This document shows, piece by piece, positions 28,180-36,542 of a stretch of 64,000 nucleotides of DNA (position 1 is the first letter of the stretch; each line of letters opens with the position of its first letter). Under the pieces are notes generated by a model. The model was not told the origin of the DNA. It searched no databases and saw nothing but the letters and a program-made list of their open reading frames with translations. The position numbers and the translations under genes are program-made. Source of the stretch: Burkholderiaceae bacterium (lineage in GTDB: Bacteria; Pseudomonadota; Gammaproteobacteria; Burkholderiales; Burkholderiaceae); the NCBI GenBank assembly GCA_947462685.1, contig CANHPL010000005.1, forward strand, positions 39,126 through 103,125. Direction: 5' to 3'.

Positions 28180-29465
28180 GAAAGTTCCCCTTCTACTCGC
28201 AAACTAACTTTACCTAGATTAAAGCCTTGACCAACTCGTAAGGTGGCGCTTTCTGGACCTAATCGAACACCATTAACCCAGGTCCCGTTGGTCGACCCTA
28301 AATCTCTAACTTTTAATACTCCTGAATCAAATTGAAGTTTTGCATGTCTTCTTGAGATGGAATTATCATTCACTTGTGCATCACTTTCATTGGGATCTCG
28401 GCCCAAAACAAGTCCTTGCCGCAGGGCTTTTTCAGAAAAATTCAAATGGACTGGGTTGCCACTACTATCTTGTCCAACCAAGGCACAGCGAAATTTTTTC
28501 ATCGCAGATAGTTTCGTTTGATGATCTACAGGTGAACCTGAACGGCGCCGGAACTGTGTATAACTTTCTCGTACAACCGCGACCTTGCGCAATGAGAAGA
28601 ACAATGCACCCCCAGCTAACAATACTGCAGCAGCCGCTAAACCAATTAACTTGGTATTGTCCGATTTTTTCGTCGAACCAATGTTGACCTCTAACTTAGG
28701 ATTGATGGCTGTGGTTTGCATAGCACACTCTTCACTGGTCACTTTATAAGGAACTCCTTGTTGCTTCATCGCATCAATCAAGGAAGAAATATGCGATGCA
28801 TAAAAAATGCCGTCACTTTGATTGACCGTCATACCTGAGCGATTATCACCCTGCACAATCCCTAAAGCTTTGGCCGTGTTCACCCCAACAACTCGTCCAC
28901 AATTATCTAATAAGGGGCCACCACTATTACCGCTATTGACCGATGCACTATGCTGAATAATCATTTGTTTATCGGCATTCGCAGACCAAGAAGCTTCAAT
29001 CATACGACCAATGATCCCTTGTGTAAAAGTAGATTCAACTAACGATGCTTGTGATATGTCTCTTAAGGCTTCATCCGCGGCACCTGGATAGCCCATGGTT
29101 GTCACAGAACTCCCTTTGGAAGGCATTGATTGTCTTACCGTAATCACTGGTAAATCAAGGCCAGGCACTTCTAATAAAGCCAAGTCTAGATCAACAGAGC
29201 GCCATAAAACGGAAGCTTTTATCGGGTTAATATCTGATCCATTCGGATTTTTTTTTAGGACAACAACCCCCAAATTATTTTCAATCACATGGTAATTGGT
29301 TGCCACAATATCTTTTGCAACTACAAAGCCACTGCCGAGTTCATAACCATTACGGTCCTTTGCTACGACTCGAACCACACTCTGATCAGCCTGTGCCATG
29401 ACATCCTGAGCATTCGCGTGAACACTTAACAATAGACACAAAATAGAAATAACAATAACGTTCAT
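28176..29465 (-). CDS. Trypsin-like serine protease with C-terminal FHA domain (429 aa)
   Basis: Signal sequence (MNVIVISILCLLLSVHANAQ), a periplasmic trypsin-like domain, one transmembrane helix (LIGLAAAAVLLAGGALFF) and a cytoplasmic FHA domain. The catalytic triad is visible: His in VATNYHVIE, Asp in VDLDLALLEV, Ser in SGNSGGPLLD. The FHA has VLGRDPNE, SISRRHAKL and LGSTNGTWVNG. This layout could couple cytoplasmic phosphorylation to periplasmic proteolysis (inference). The start at ATG 29465 follows the phosphatase stop by one base; an open frame back to 29549 lies inside that gene. Confidence 0.9.
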   Translation of the reverse strand: MNVIVISILCLLLSVHANAQDVMAQADQSVVRVVAKDRNGYELGSGFVVAKDIVATNYHVIENNLGVVVLKKNPNGSDINPIKASVLWRSVDLDLALLEVPGLDLPVITVRQSMPSKGSSVTTMGYPGAADEALRDISQASLVESTFTQGIIGRMIEASWSANADKQMIIQHSASVNSGNSGGPLLDNCGRVVGVNTAKALGIVQGDNRSGMTVNQSDGIFYASHISSLIDAMKQQGVPYKVTSEECAMQTTAINPKLEVNIGSTKKSDNTKLIGLAAAAVLLAGGALFFSLRKVAVVRESYTQFRRRSGSPVDHQTKLSAMKKFRCALVGQDSSGNPVHLNFSEKALRQGLVLGRDPNESDAQVNDNSISRRHAKLQFDSGVLKVRDLGSTNGTWVNGVRLGPESATLRVGQGFNLGKVSLRVEGELS

Positions 29466-29466
29466 A

Positions 29467-30861
29467 TTAATCTTTTGGTGGCAGTGAAGATGTATTTTCC
29501 AAAGCTCCAGGCTTGCCATTGAGAGACTCTTTTGGGTTTGCCTTGACATCGGACCCGCTTACTGAATTAGGAGTTTTATCCTTTTGTTCTTGAGTCTTTT
29601 GTTCTTGGATCTTTTCTGGTTGATTGATTTGTGGAGTAATTGGGTCTTTTCCGGACTCACCAGGTTTCTTTACCTCACTTGGAGTTTTCTCAACTTCAGG
29701 ATTCGTCAGCAGTGGATTTTGCTTATTCTTACCCGTTGGAGGATTATTTGTTTGAGTTGGCGACTGTTTAGGATTTTTTGACTCTTTATTTTCCTTAGTT
29801 TCCTTTTTTTCTTTCTCTTTATTGGTGGTCACTACTTCGTCTTTTTTTTGTTTTGGTGTTTCAGAATCATTCTCTTTGACTGGGGAAATTGGTATCTCAG
29901 TTGGTTTGACAGGCTGAGGTATTTTCTCTTCTTCAACTTTTGGTGATGTGGCTTCTTGTAATGGTTTTATACCAAAGTTTTGTGTCAATATATATGCTGC
30001 TCCAGCTGCTAATACCGCGCTAGCTGCACCAATGGCTAACCAAAGACTTAAATTACCTTTTGGACTTCCCTTCCAATGCTGTGGAACCACAAAAACCTGT
30101 ACGGTCGTATTGTCTTGTCTTGGTTTACGTTTGGCGCGCACTGCAGACAATAATGCGGAAGTCAAACTATCCGCTTGTCTCTGACTTACGCCTCTTACGG
30201 TATTCAATATCTCATCATCCGATAAAGTCAAAATACCATCGCTTGCTAACACTACTACATCACCGGCATACAGTGCAAATGTGTTTGCCGGAGCATCAAT
30301 CAACTCAAGGTCACCACCAGTTACTGCAGATCTCAATACATGTTGATGTGGATGATTTCTTGCCTCATCTAAGGTGATCTTTCCTTCACGTAACGATTTT
30401 TCAATTAATGGCGCCATCGAATGGTCTTCATTTAATCGAATGAGTTGATTTTTTCGAATTAAAAATAAGGGTGAATCACCAACACTAATCCAATTAATCC
30501 CGTGAATACCTAGATGCATTCCGACCAATGTACAACCCATACCATCCAAACTAGAATTATTGTTGATGAGATTGGTAATTTCTTGATTTGCTTGTTGGAG
30601 TGCAGCTCCTAATTTGGCCTGTATCGATTCAGAAGGAGAGTCCACAAAAGTTTTTACAAATGCATCCACGGCTGTTTTACTAGCAACTTCACCGCCAGCA
30701 TGACCGCCCATGCCATCCGCCAGGACGAAAAGTAATTCCGTCTGCTGTTTTAAAAAATTAATGGACGAGTAGTCTTCTTGTAACTCACGTTCTCCAATAA
30801 ATTCTTTTTGATCAAAATCAAACTGACGACGAAATACGGTTGCATTTGCAGATGAATTCAT
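29467..30861 (-). CDS. PP2C-family Ser/Thr protein phosphatase, membrane anchored (464 aa)
   Basis: A PP2C domain occupies about residues 12-258, with metal-binding Asp30, Asp49 in LADGMGGHAGG, Asp208 in VLASDGIL and Asp250-Asn251, and SVGDSPLFLI. One transmembrane helix (about 271-293) follows. The remaining 170 residues are low-complexity and rich in Lys, Pro, Glu, Thr and Asn, probably outside the membrane and possibly wall-associated. It should reverse the phosphorylation by the kinase of this operon. It is 12 bases after the FHA gene. Confidence 0.92.
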   Translation of the reverse strand: MNSSANATVFRRQFDFDQKEFIGERELQEDYSSINFLKQQTELLFVLADGMGGHAGGEVASKTAVDAFVKTFVDSPSESIQAKLGAALQQANQEITNLINNNSSLDGMGCTLVGMHLGIHGINWISVGDSPLFLIRKNQLIRLNEDHSMAPLIEKSLREGKITLDEARNHPHQHVLRSAVTGGDLELIDAPANTFALYAGDVVVLASDGILTLSDDEILNTVRGVSQRQADSLTSALLSAVRAKRKPRQDNTTVQVFVVPQHWKGSPKGNLSLWLAIGAASAVLAAGAAYILTQNFGIKPLQEATSPKVEEEKIPQPVKPTEIPISPVKENDSETPKQKKDEVVTTNKEKEKKETKENKESKNPKQSPTQTNNPPTGKNKQNPLLTNPEVEKTPSEVKKPGESGKDPITPQINQPEKIQEQKTQEQKDKTPNSVSGSDVKANPKESLNGKPGALENTSSLPPKD

Positions 30862-30873
30862 AAATGATCTTTC

Positions 30874-31446
30874 TTACCAGGAGAAATTAGGCCCACAAAA
30901 TGGCATAAACATTAACTTAGTATTACCAATTGAGATGGTTTCACGACCTTTGATTTCGATGGGTTGTAAGACAGGCGCTTCTTCTAAATAAGTCAAATTA
31001 ATACCGCCACCATGCTGTAAATAGAACTTATTACCTTTGGGATCATAAACAACAGAGGCATGGTTTAAACGTGAGATCTCTTCATCTCCAAAATCGAGCG
31101 AGACACGCGCTTCTTTAGCTCGACCAATACCATTCATACCAGACCCTAATTGCATCGATTGTCCTTTACCAGGACCATCAACAATGACCAACCAGCCAAC
31201 AACAGGCTCGCCACTACTGCTAAAGGTATCTACTGAGGCAGCACCCGCCACTCCGGTCGCGCCAGTTGGGGATGTGGCTGCACCAGGACGTACGATCTTC
31301 GTGAAGTCATCATCTCGACCACCCTGGGTCGCCTTTGGAGAAGCCGTAGGTGTCTGCATGGTGGAATATGCCACGGTCTCATCTACCGGAGTATTTGTTT
31401 TGGGTAATTTACGATTGATAAAGCGCGTAGTTTCTTCGTCTGACAT
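30874..31446 (-). CDS. Cytoplasmic FHA-domain protein with Thr-rich N-terminal tail (190 aa)
   Basis: Soluble protein without signal or membrane segment. The first 70 residues are disordered-looking and rich in Thr (DEETTRFIN, VDETVAYS). The FHA domain (about 90-185) has GIGRAKEARV and the variant EISRLNHASV, where the usual S-x-x-H spacing is one residue longer, and a Gly-rich loop in place of STNG. This suggests a distinct FHA subfamily. Thr-rich tails of FHA proteins such as mycobacterial GarA are kinase targets; the same here is inference. A perfect SD (AGGAG) precedes the ATG. Confidence 0.85.
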   Translation of the reverse strand: MSDEETTRFINRKLPKTNTPVDETVAYSTMQTPTASPKATQGGRDDDFTKIVRPGAATSPTGATGVAGAASVDTFSSSGEPVVGWLVIVDGPGKGQSMQLGSGMNGIGRAKEARVSLDFGDEEISRLNHASVVYDPKGNKFYLQHGGGINLTYLEEAPVLQPIEIKGRETISIGNTKLMFMPFCGPNFSW

Positions 31447-31460
31447 GGTGCTCTCCTGAA

Positions 31461-32798
31461 TTAATTAATATAAAAATATAGTCTAACTTCACCTAATTCT
31501 ATCAAGTCCCCATCATTGAGCTCTGTCTGAGTAACGACTTGCTCATTGACGAAAACGCCATTGGTCGAAGACAAATCAACAATATAAAAGTCACCTTCAC
31601 GTCGACGATGAATCTCTGCATGATGTGAGGAAATCGAATCATTCGGTAAATGAACGTCGTTATCCACACTCCGCCCAATCCGTACAGCCGTTTTGGTGAG
31701 GGAATGTCGCGTTTTTGCACCACTCATTTCTTCTAAATAAGCATATTCAATGCTCGGCTCTTCCGTCTTCTTGCGTTTGGTCAAAAAGTAAATGCAATAG
31801 GCTATCACTGCCAATATTGCAACGCCACCTAATATTACATAGAGTAAGTAGGTCTTTAGATACTCTTTATACTTTTCTGTTGGGGTTCTTTTATCGGGGA
31901 AGTCTACGCGCGTACTTAGCTCGATGGGTTTTTCTGCACGTGTTCCAAGAACAATTAAGACATCTTGTGGCGCGTTATAACTTAATCCACTAAAACTTAT
32001 TCTGCCACCACGCTCAACAAAACCAAAAGGATCAGTAGTCAAGCTGGGCGGATATAAACCTTCGGATCCATCAATATATTGACCTGCAGTTTCGATGGCA
32101 ATTTTTTGTACATTTTGCAAATAAGGTGAGTCTGATTTACGCTCGCGGTATCCAATACCTAAAATCGAAACACCGGCCTCTTTAGCCGCTTTAAGAACGT
32201 CATCACGCGTATAGGCTTTGTCTTCATCTTTACCATCTGACATCAGAACTAAAGCTTTTCGGGTAGCTTGAGTTTTACTAAGCAACTCAATTGCAGTAAG
32301 GATGTTTTTGTAGTATTCGGTTGCCACGCCTGCAGCCTTGATCTCTTTAATGCCAGCCTGGATTGCCTCTGCATCGTTCGTGAGCGGTGTTAACAAACGA
32401 AACTCGCTGTCAAAACTAGCTAAACCTATGAGTTGATGGGGCTTTTGTAGTGCCACCATATCTTTAATGAGTGGTACATTTTTCTTTTCTACCGTATTTT
32501 TTCGTGCTGGATCACTAATATCGACCAAAAATAAGATGGCCGTGGTTTGACCATCAGTAGGATATAAAGCAATATCCTTTTGTTCTAGTTGAACCGGTTG
32601 ACCACCAACTTTTAATGAAACATCTTTAACTTCCATAAGAAATGGATAGCGATAGTCACAAGTCACTTGTTGTGTTGCTGTATCTAGTTGGCAGGCTAAA
32701 TGACTTTTTCTTGGGTCATCGTCTTGTGCAAGGACTGAACCTGCCAAAGTCAATACAACAAAAACAAAATAACGTATTTTTAAATGAAGCATTTTCAA
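31461..32798 (-). CDS. vWA-domain protein with transmembrane helix and FHA domain (445 aa)
   Basis: A signal sequence (ending LTLAGSVLAQ) precedes an N-terminal beta-rich part and a vWA domain starting ILFLVDISDP. The MIDAS lacks the second Ser (Asp93, Ser95, then Pro97), but LMSDGKDED is kept. One transmembrane helix (YLLYVILGGVAILAVIAYC) leads to a cytoplasmic FHA domain with RIGRSVDND, SISSHHAEI and LSSTNGVFVN. SD spacing favours a TTG start at 32798 (GGGAG six bases away) over ATG 32792. It likely bridges periplasmic vWA binding to phospho-signalling. Confidence 0.88.
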   Translation of the reverse strand: MKMLHLKIRYFVFVVLTLAGSVLAQDDDPRKSHLACQLDTATQQVTCDYRYPFLMEVKDVSLKVGGQPVQLEQKDIALYPTDGQTTAILFLVDISDPARKNTVEKKNVPLIKDMVALQKPHQLIGLASFDSEFRLLTPLTNDAEAIQAGIKEIKAAGVATEYYKNILTAIELLSKTQATRKALVLMSDGKDEDKAYTRDDVLKAAKEAGVSILGIGYRERKSDSPYLQNVQKIAIETAGQYIDGSEGLYPPSLTTDPFGFVERGGRISFSGLSYNAPQDVLIVLGTRAEKPIELSTRVDFPDKRTPTEKYKEYLKTYLLYVILGGVAILAVIAYCIYFLTKRKKTEEPSIEYAYLEEMSGAKTRHSLTKTAVRIGRSVDNDVHLPNDSISSHHAEIHRRREGDFYIVDLSSTNGVFVNEQVVTQTELNDGDLIELGEVRLYFYIN

Positions 32799-32863
32799 TT
32801 GCTACTCCCTTCGTTCTAGTTCTTGCGACAATGTTTTTACTTATACATTGTATGTGTTTAGTA

Positions 32864-33280
32864 TTACCGTAGGCACTCTAAATAGTCTTTTGACCCTGGC
32901 CTAAGTCCTAATTTAATGCATTTAGCTTTTTTAACATCTACGGCATTTTGGGAACTATCTGCTTGTCTCACCACGTTCTGAAAATAGGTTTTTCTAGAAG
33001 AATACCACTGAAACAAACAGCTTCGATCAAAACAATTCGCCTCTCGCCAACGCCACGCGTCTATATTGTTTTGTCGGAACTCAGGCTCACGCCCCATCAC
33101 TGATTTTGCTTGGTTATATAAAAAATTAAGCTCTTCATCTTTTTGGGAGAGTTCCGAATCTTCACAAATTAGTTTTTCTCCCACCGATTTGGCTCTTGTA
33201 CAGTCAAAACTTGCACCATATAGCGATGGTGCAAACCCCAACATGAGCACGATGAAAAGTCTTTTACTTATTGCATGCAT
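32864..33280 (-). CDS. LprI-like (DUF1311) periplasmic protein with C-X14-C tail (138 aa)
   Basis: Signal peptide (RLFIVLMLGFAPSLYGA), then an LprI-like domain: FDCTRAKSVGEKLICEDSEL, a long helical pair, and ANCFDRSC. LprI of mycobacteria inhibits lysozyme; that function is not shown here. The C-terminus KCIKLGLRPGSKDYLECL carries the tail motif shared with the next four genes upstream. The start at 33280 overlaps the end of the MORN gene by 13 bases, as the frame upstream of it has no signal-like sequence. Confidence 0.8.
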   Translation of the reverse strand: MHAISKRLFIVLMLGFAPSLYGASFDCTRAKSVGEKLICEDSELSQKDEELNFLYNQAKSVMGREPEFRQNNIDAWRWREANCFDRSCLFQWYSSRKTYFQNVVRQADSSQNAVDVKKAKCIKLGLRPGSKDYLECLR

Positions 33281-33996
33281 TGTCCAAAGTCCACTGATCC
33301 CGGGGTTAACCCTAAACGTATACATTTTTTTCGTTTGATATCTTGAGGACTTTCTGCTACCTGCTCTGGTTTGGCCGGGGTGGCATTTTGTTTAGGCTGG
33401 GCTGGTCGGGGCGCTTTGTATTCGGTTCGAGAGTTTTCTTCTAAAGCATATATCGGTGGTGGTGCAGGGGGATTTGAAGATTGTACAAAAACATCATCTC
33501 GCCAAATACCGTCCTGTGAAAGCGATCCGTCTGCCTTGAAATATAGTCCCTTACCATTTTTGTTTCCGTCACGCCACCCTCCCACATACTTGCCACCATC
33601 AGGATAAAAGAGTGTACCTTGACCATTACTCTTATCATTCGCCCATTGCCCTACGTAGCGATTGCCATTAGAAAAAGTGTAAGTACCTTGTCCAGTTTTG
33701 ATGCCATTGAGAAATTGCCCGACATAACGCTCCCCATTGGCCCAAGTATAGGTACCTTGACCGTGATTTTTAGCATATTGAAAACCACCAACATAGGTAT
33801 CGCCAGTAGACATTTGATACCGACCCTGCCCATGGAATACCTCTCTTGCCCACTCTCCAACGTAGCGCTCACCATTTGGAAACCGATACTCAGCAAAACA
33901 AGGGGATGTGAATGCGCCATTACATGCAGGCAGAGAACTTTGAGCTTGCGCAAAGGAGGCAAGCATAAAGATCAACAACATGAGAATTTTTTTCAT
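33268..33996 (-). CDS. Secreted MORN-repeat protein with C-X14-C tail (242 aa)
   Basis: Signal peptide (MLLIFMLASFAQAQ), then LPACNGAFTSPC and five MORN repeats of the form YVG-x-[WF]...GQGTY (about residues 40-155). A Pro-rich linker leads to the tail KCIRLGLTPGSVDFGQCM. MORN repeats make beta-hairpin ribbons that often bind membranes or proteins. Located between a larger MORN gene (stop adjacent, no gap) and the LprI-like gene (13-base overlap), it is clearly in the operon. Role in the periplasm is unknown. Confidence 0.88.
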   Translation of the reverse strand: MKKILMLLIFMLASFAQAQSSLPACNGAFTSPCFAEYRFPNGERYVGEWAREVFHGQGRYQMSTGDTYVGGFQYAKNHGQGTYTWANGERYVGQFLNGIKTGQGTYTFSNGNRYVGQWANDKSNGQGTLFYPDGGKYVGGWRDGNKNGKGLYFKADGSLSQDGIWRDDVFVQSSNPPAPPPIYALEENSRTEYKAPRPAQPKQNATPAKPEQVAESPQDIKRKKCIRLGLTPGSVDFGQCMQ

Positions 33997-35157
33997 TTAC
34001 TCCATACACTTTCTATATGATTCTGTTCCTGGCTCTAAACCCATTCCTAAACAGCGCTTACGATTGATCTGAAACTTACTCTCTACAGGTGGTGAGGATA
34101 CGGGTGGTTTCGGTTTAACTGGAGGTACCACGGGCACTATTGGCACATAGGTAACAGGTGGTTTTGGTGGACTCACCGAACTCGAAGGAGGACTACTTTG
34201 TGACTGAACTAGATTGCCATCCTTCCAAATACCTTGTTTATCAATTGATCCATCAGCTTTATATAAAGTTCCATACCCGTTCTTTTTGCCAGATTGATAC
34301 CCTCCAACATATCTGGTACCGTCACCATAACTATAGGTGCCATTGCCGTGACGATTATCGTTTTTCCACTGACCTTCATAGCGATCACCTTCTGCGGCAT
34401 AAATCATGGTCCCCTGACCTTCAATGACGTTATTTTTCCATTCGCCAACGTATTTTGACCCGCCATTAAAAGTTTTAGTACCAGTCCCTTCAAATTGATT
34501 ATTTTTAAAGTCGCCCACATATCGATCGCCATTAGACCAGTAATAGGCTCCCTTGCCTTCCCTGATACCCTGATTAAAATGACCTTGATATCGATTACCT
34601 TTATCTGCAGTATTGTCTTGGTAATAATAAATCCCCTGACCATGGGGCAGATTATTAAGCATCTCCCCTTCATATCGATCTGCCGATGATTGCCCAGCTT
34701 TTGTCATATTCCCCTCAAAATAACAGGGACCTACAAAGCCCACAACACAATCTGGTAATTTCTTTTGATTACTTGGAAACTGACTATTGACTGGTGGGAT
34801 TGCTGATGAGTTACTTGGCGTCGTACTTCCTTGGTCTTGTACTAACTCATCACTGCGCCATACACCTCGTTCAATCGTACCGTCTTTTTTGTATAAAGTG
34901 CCCTGTCCATCGCGTAAACCATCTTTCCACTTGCCAACATAACGATCGCCATTTTTATAGGTCATTGTGCCGTTGCCATTGAAATCACTATTTCTCACAT
35001 CACCGTCATAACGATGACCGGTATCGACCCCATCAATCTTCGTTGGCCCTATAAAATGACATGGCCCCTCATAATTACCATTACAGGATGGTAAGCGGCC
35101 TTGGGCATTTGCGAATGCAATCCCGAATAAAAAAAAGAGTAAAAATATAACTCGCAT
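33997..35157 (-). CDS. Secreted two-module MORN-repeat protein with C-X14-C tail (386 aa)
   Basis: Signal peptide (MRVIFLLFFLFGIAFANAQ). Two modules each begin LP-x-C...GPC and contain MORN repeats: about two repeats in the first and six in the second. Both end in a similar GTLYK-x-DG segment followed by W-x-x-x-x-LVQ, pointing to internal duplication. A Pro-rich linker precedes the tail RCLGMGLEPGTESYRKCM. The start at 35157 gives the signal peptide directly; ATG 35190 would add eleven residues. No clear SD at either. Confidence 0.85.
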   Translation of the reverse strand: MRVIFLLFFLFGIAFANAQGRLPSCNGNYEGPCHFIGPTKIDGVDTGHRYDGDVRNSDFNGNGTMTYKNGDRYVGKWKDGLRDGQGTLYKKDGTIERGVWRSDELVQDQGSTTPSNSSAIPPVNSQFPSNQKKLPDCVVGFVGPCYFEGNMTKAGQSSADRYEGEMLNNLPHGQGIYYYQDNTADKGNRYQGHFNQGIREGKGAYYWSNGDRYVGDFKNNQFEGTGTKTFNGGSKYVGEWKNNVIEGQGTMIYAAEGDRYEGQWKNDNRHGNGTYSYGDGTRYVGGYQSGKKNGYGTLYKADGSIDKQGIWKDGNLVQSQSSPPSSSVSPPKPPVTYVPIVPVVPPVKPKPPVSSPPVESKFQINRKRCLGMGLEPGTESYRKCME

Positions 35158-35216
35158 AAAAACCGCTTGTTTAAAAAGATATTTAGGCATTTTGCACTGA
35201 TTTTGAAAAATTTAAC

Positions 35217-35903
35217 TTATTGCATGCATTGTTGAAAATCCAAACTTCCTGGAGCAATGCCTAAACGTAAACATTTTTTGCGTTTGATCTCAATAGGACT
35301 TTCCGGAACTGGCTTAGGAGGATTACTCGGGGCAGTTGAGGTATTAAATACGGGTGGTGGGTTATACGGCGCAACTGGTGCTGGTTTAACTTCCTCTTTC
35401 ACAAGGTTTGCTGGTTGACATACAGCGCTTCTGGTATTTAACTCACGCCTTGCACCTTCAACATCTTGGGGTTTACCTGTTTGTATGACTCGACAAAGTC
35501 GCTCCGTATCTAAGTTTTTAAAATAAGCATCATCGCTGGTCGTGGGCGAACTCTTGATTGGCGGGGGATTTACTTTACTGGCTTGGGATGAAGGTCGAGT
35601 GGGTTTATAAAATGTGTATTCTTTGGAACATAAACTCATCATTTGTGAGGGTATCGACACACCATCTGGCCAAGTGACGGATGGCATGGTGATGTTTTTA
35701 CACCCCCCTCGATCTGAAATATCCATATACCTCAATGTTGTAGGAGTTACCAGAGTACTTTTATCACCATTCGAACTATTAAAGGTAATACTTGCGCCAG
35801 GTGGGGATGATAAATACTGCACCTCTAAACGTTTCGCGCATCCGCTAAGAAAGGCCATTCCCAACAAAATCACTAGTAAAGAAAAATGGCTTAATTGAGG
35901 CAT
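35217..35903 (-). CDS. Lipoprotein with C-X14-C tail (228 aa)
   Basis: The signal sequence ends LSGCAKR, a good lipobox with Cys22-type lipidation. A short beta-rich segment with YLSSPPGASITF resembles PEGA-like or related periplasmic folds but I cannot assign it firmly. A Pro/Ser linker, a predicted helix (LDTERLCRVIQTGKPQDVEG) and another Pro-rich linker lead to the tail KCLRLGIAPGSLDFQQCM. It overlaps the end of the upstream DUF4189 gene by 13 bases. Confidence 0.75.
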   Translation of the reverse strand: MPQLSHFSLLVILLGMAFLSGCAKRLEVQYLSSPPGASITFNSSNGDKSTLVTPTTLRYMDISDRGGCKNITMPSVTWPDGVSIPSQMMSLCSKEYTFYKPTRPSSQASKVNPPPIKSSPTTSDDAYFKNLDTERLCRVIQTGKPQDVEGARRELNTRSAVCQPANLVKEEVKPAPVAPYNPPPVFNTSTAPSNPPKPVPESPIEIKRKKCLRLGIAPGSLDFQQCMQ

Positions 35904-36421
35904 TGTGCAAAATCATTCGTGCCTGGGGCCAAGCCTAAACGAATACATTTTTGCCGTTTAGCCTCCATGGAGTTAGTAGCTTGGGGCTTGACCACGGCTG
36001 CTGGTGGCTTTGATACAGGCGGTATTATTGCTTGTGTTGGCTCAGGGTCACAGTGCGATAAAAAAATAGAACACTCTACACCTTCGTATTTTTTACAGGT
36101 TTCAATCGCAACTTTTTTTGCCTCAGTTAGAGAGATAGATTTTTTATAACCATAGGCACCATTTGTACCAGCAGCTAATGCGATACATTGGTCCGCAAAA
36201 TTAGTTAAGACTTTGCAATTAGATGCTTTGCAGTACCCTAAGGCAATACGATCTGCCTCGCTGATGCTAGACGCATTCCAAGAAATACCGCCCTTTAATG
36301 CATCTTGATCAAATACAATAGATCCTATGGAAAAACTAGGTGAGGAAAAAAATAAAACACCTGTCAAAAAAAACAAGCGCTGTATTTTGTGCAATGATTG
36401 AATAAAGGTATTGAAGTCCAT
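35891..36421 (-). CDS. DUF4189-like secreted protein with C-X14-C tail (176 aa)
   Basis: Signal peptide (FFLTGVLFFSSPSFS) followed by a Cys-rich domain with two similar halves: WNASSISEADRIALGYCKAS and GYKKSISLTEAKKVAIETCK. Each has the AeeA...A-x-x-x-C plan of DUF4189 proteins. A Pro linker and the tail KCIRLGLAPGTNDFAQCL end the protein. It is first of the five tail-bearing genes, lying 121 bases downstream of the vWA gene. Molecular function is unknown. Confidence 0.78.
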   Translation of the reverse strand: MDFNTFIQSLHKIQRLFFLTGVLFFSSPSFSIGSIVFDQDALKGGISWNASSISEADRIALGYCKASNCKVLTNFADQCIALAAGTNGAYGYKKSISLTEAKKVAIETCKKYEGVECSIFLSHCDPEPTQAIIPPVSKPPAAVVKPQATNSMEAKRQKCIRLGLAPGTNDFAQCLN

Positions 36422-36542
36422 GGGATCTTACATTGTTACATCAAACGGGCTTTATCTCAATTAAGAAAACATCTTATTTGAATCGAAAATGCAGTATAAC
36501 CCTGGATGGTGAAAGAGCAACGAACCCAATCGATACTTTTTG

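Noticed and set aside
29467..30000. Low-complexity Lys/Pro/Thr-rich tail as a tandem repeat array
   Set aside because: Composition is biased but no regular repeat unit could be found, so it is part of the phosphatase.
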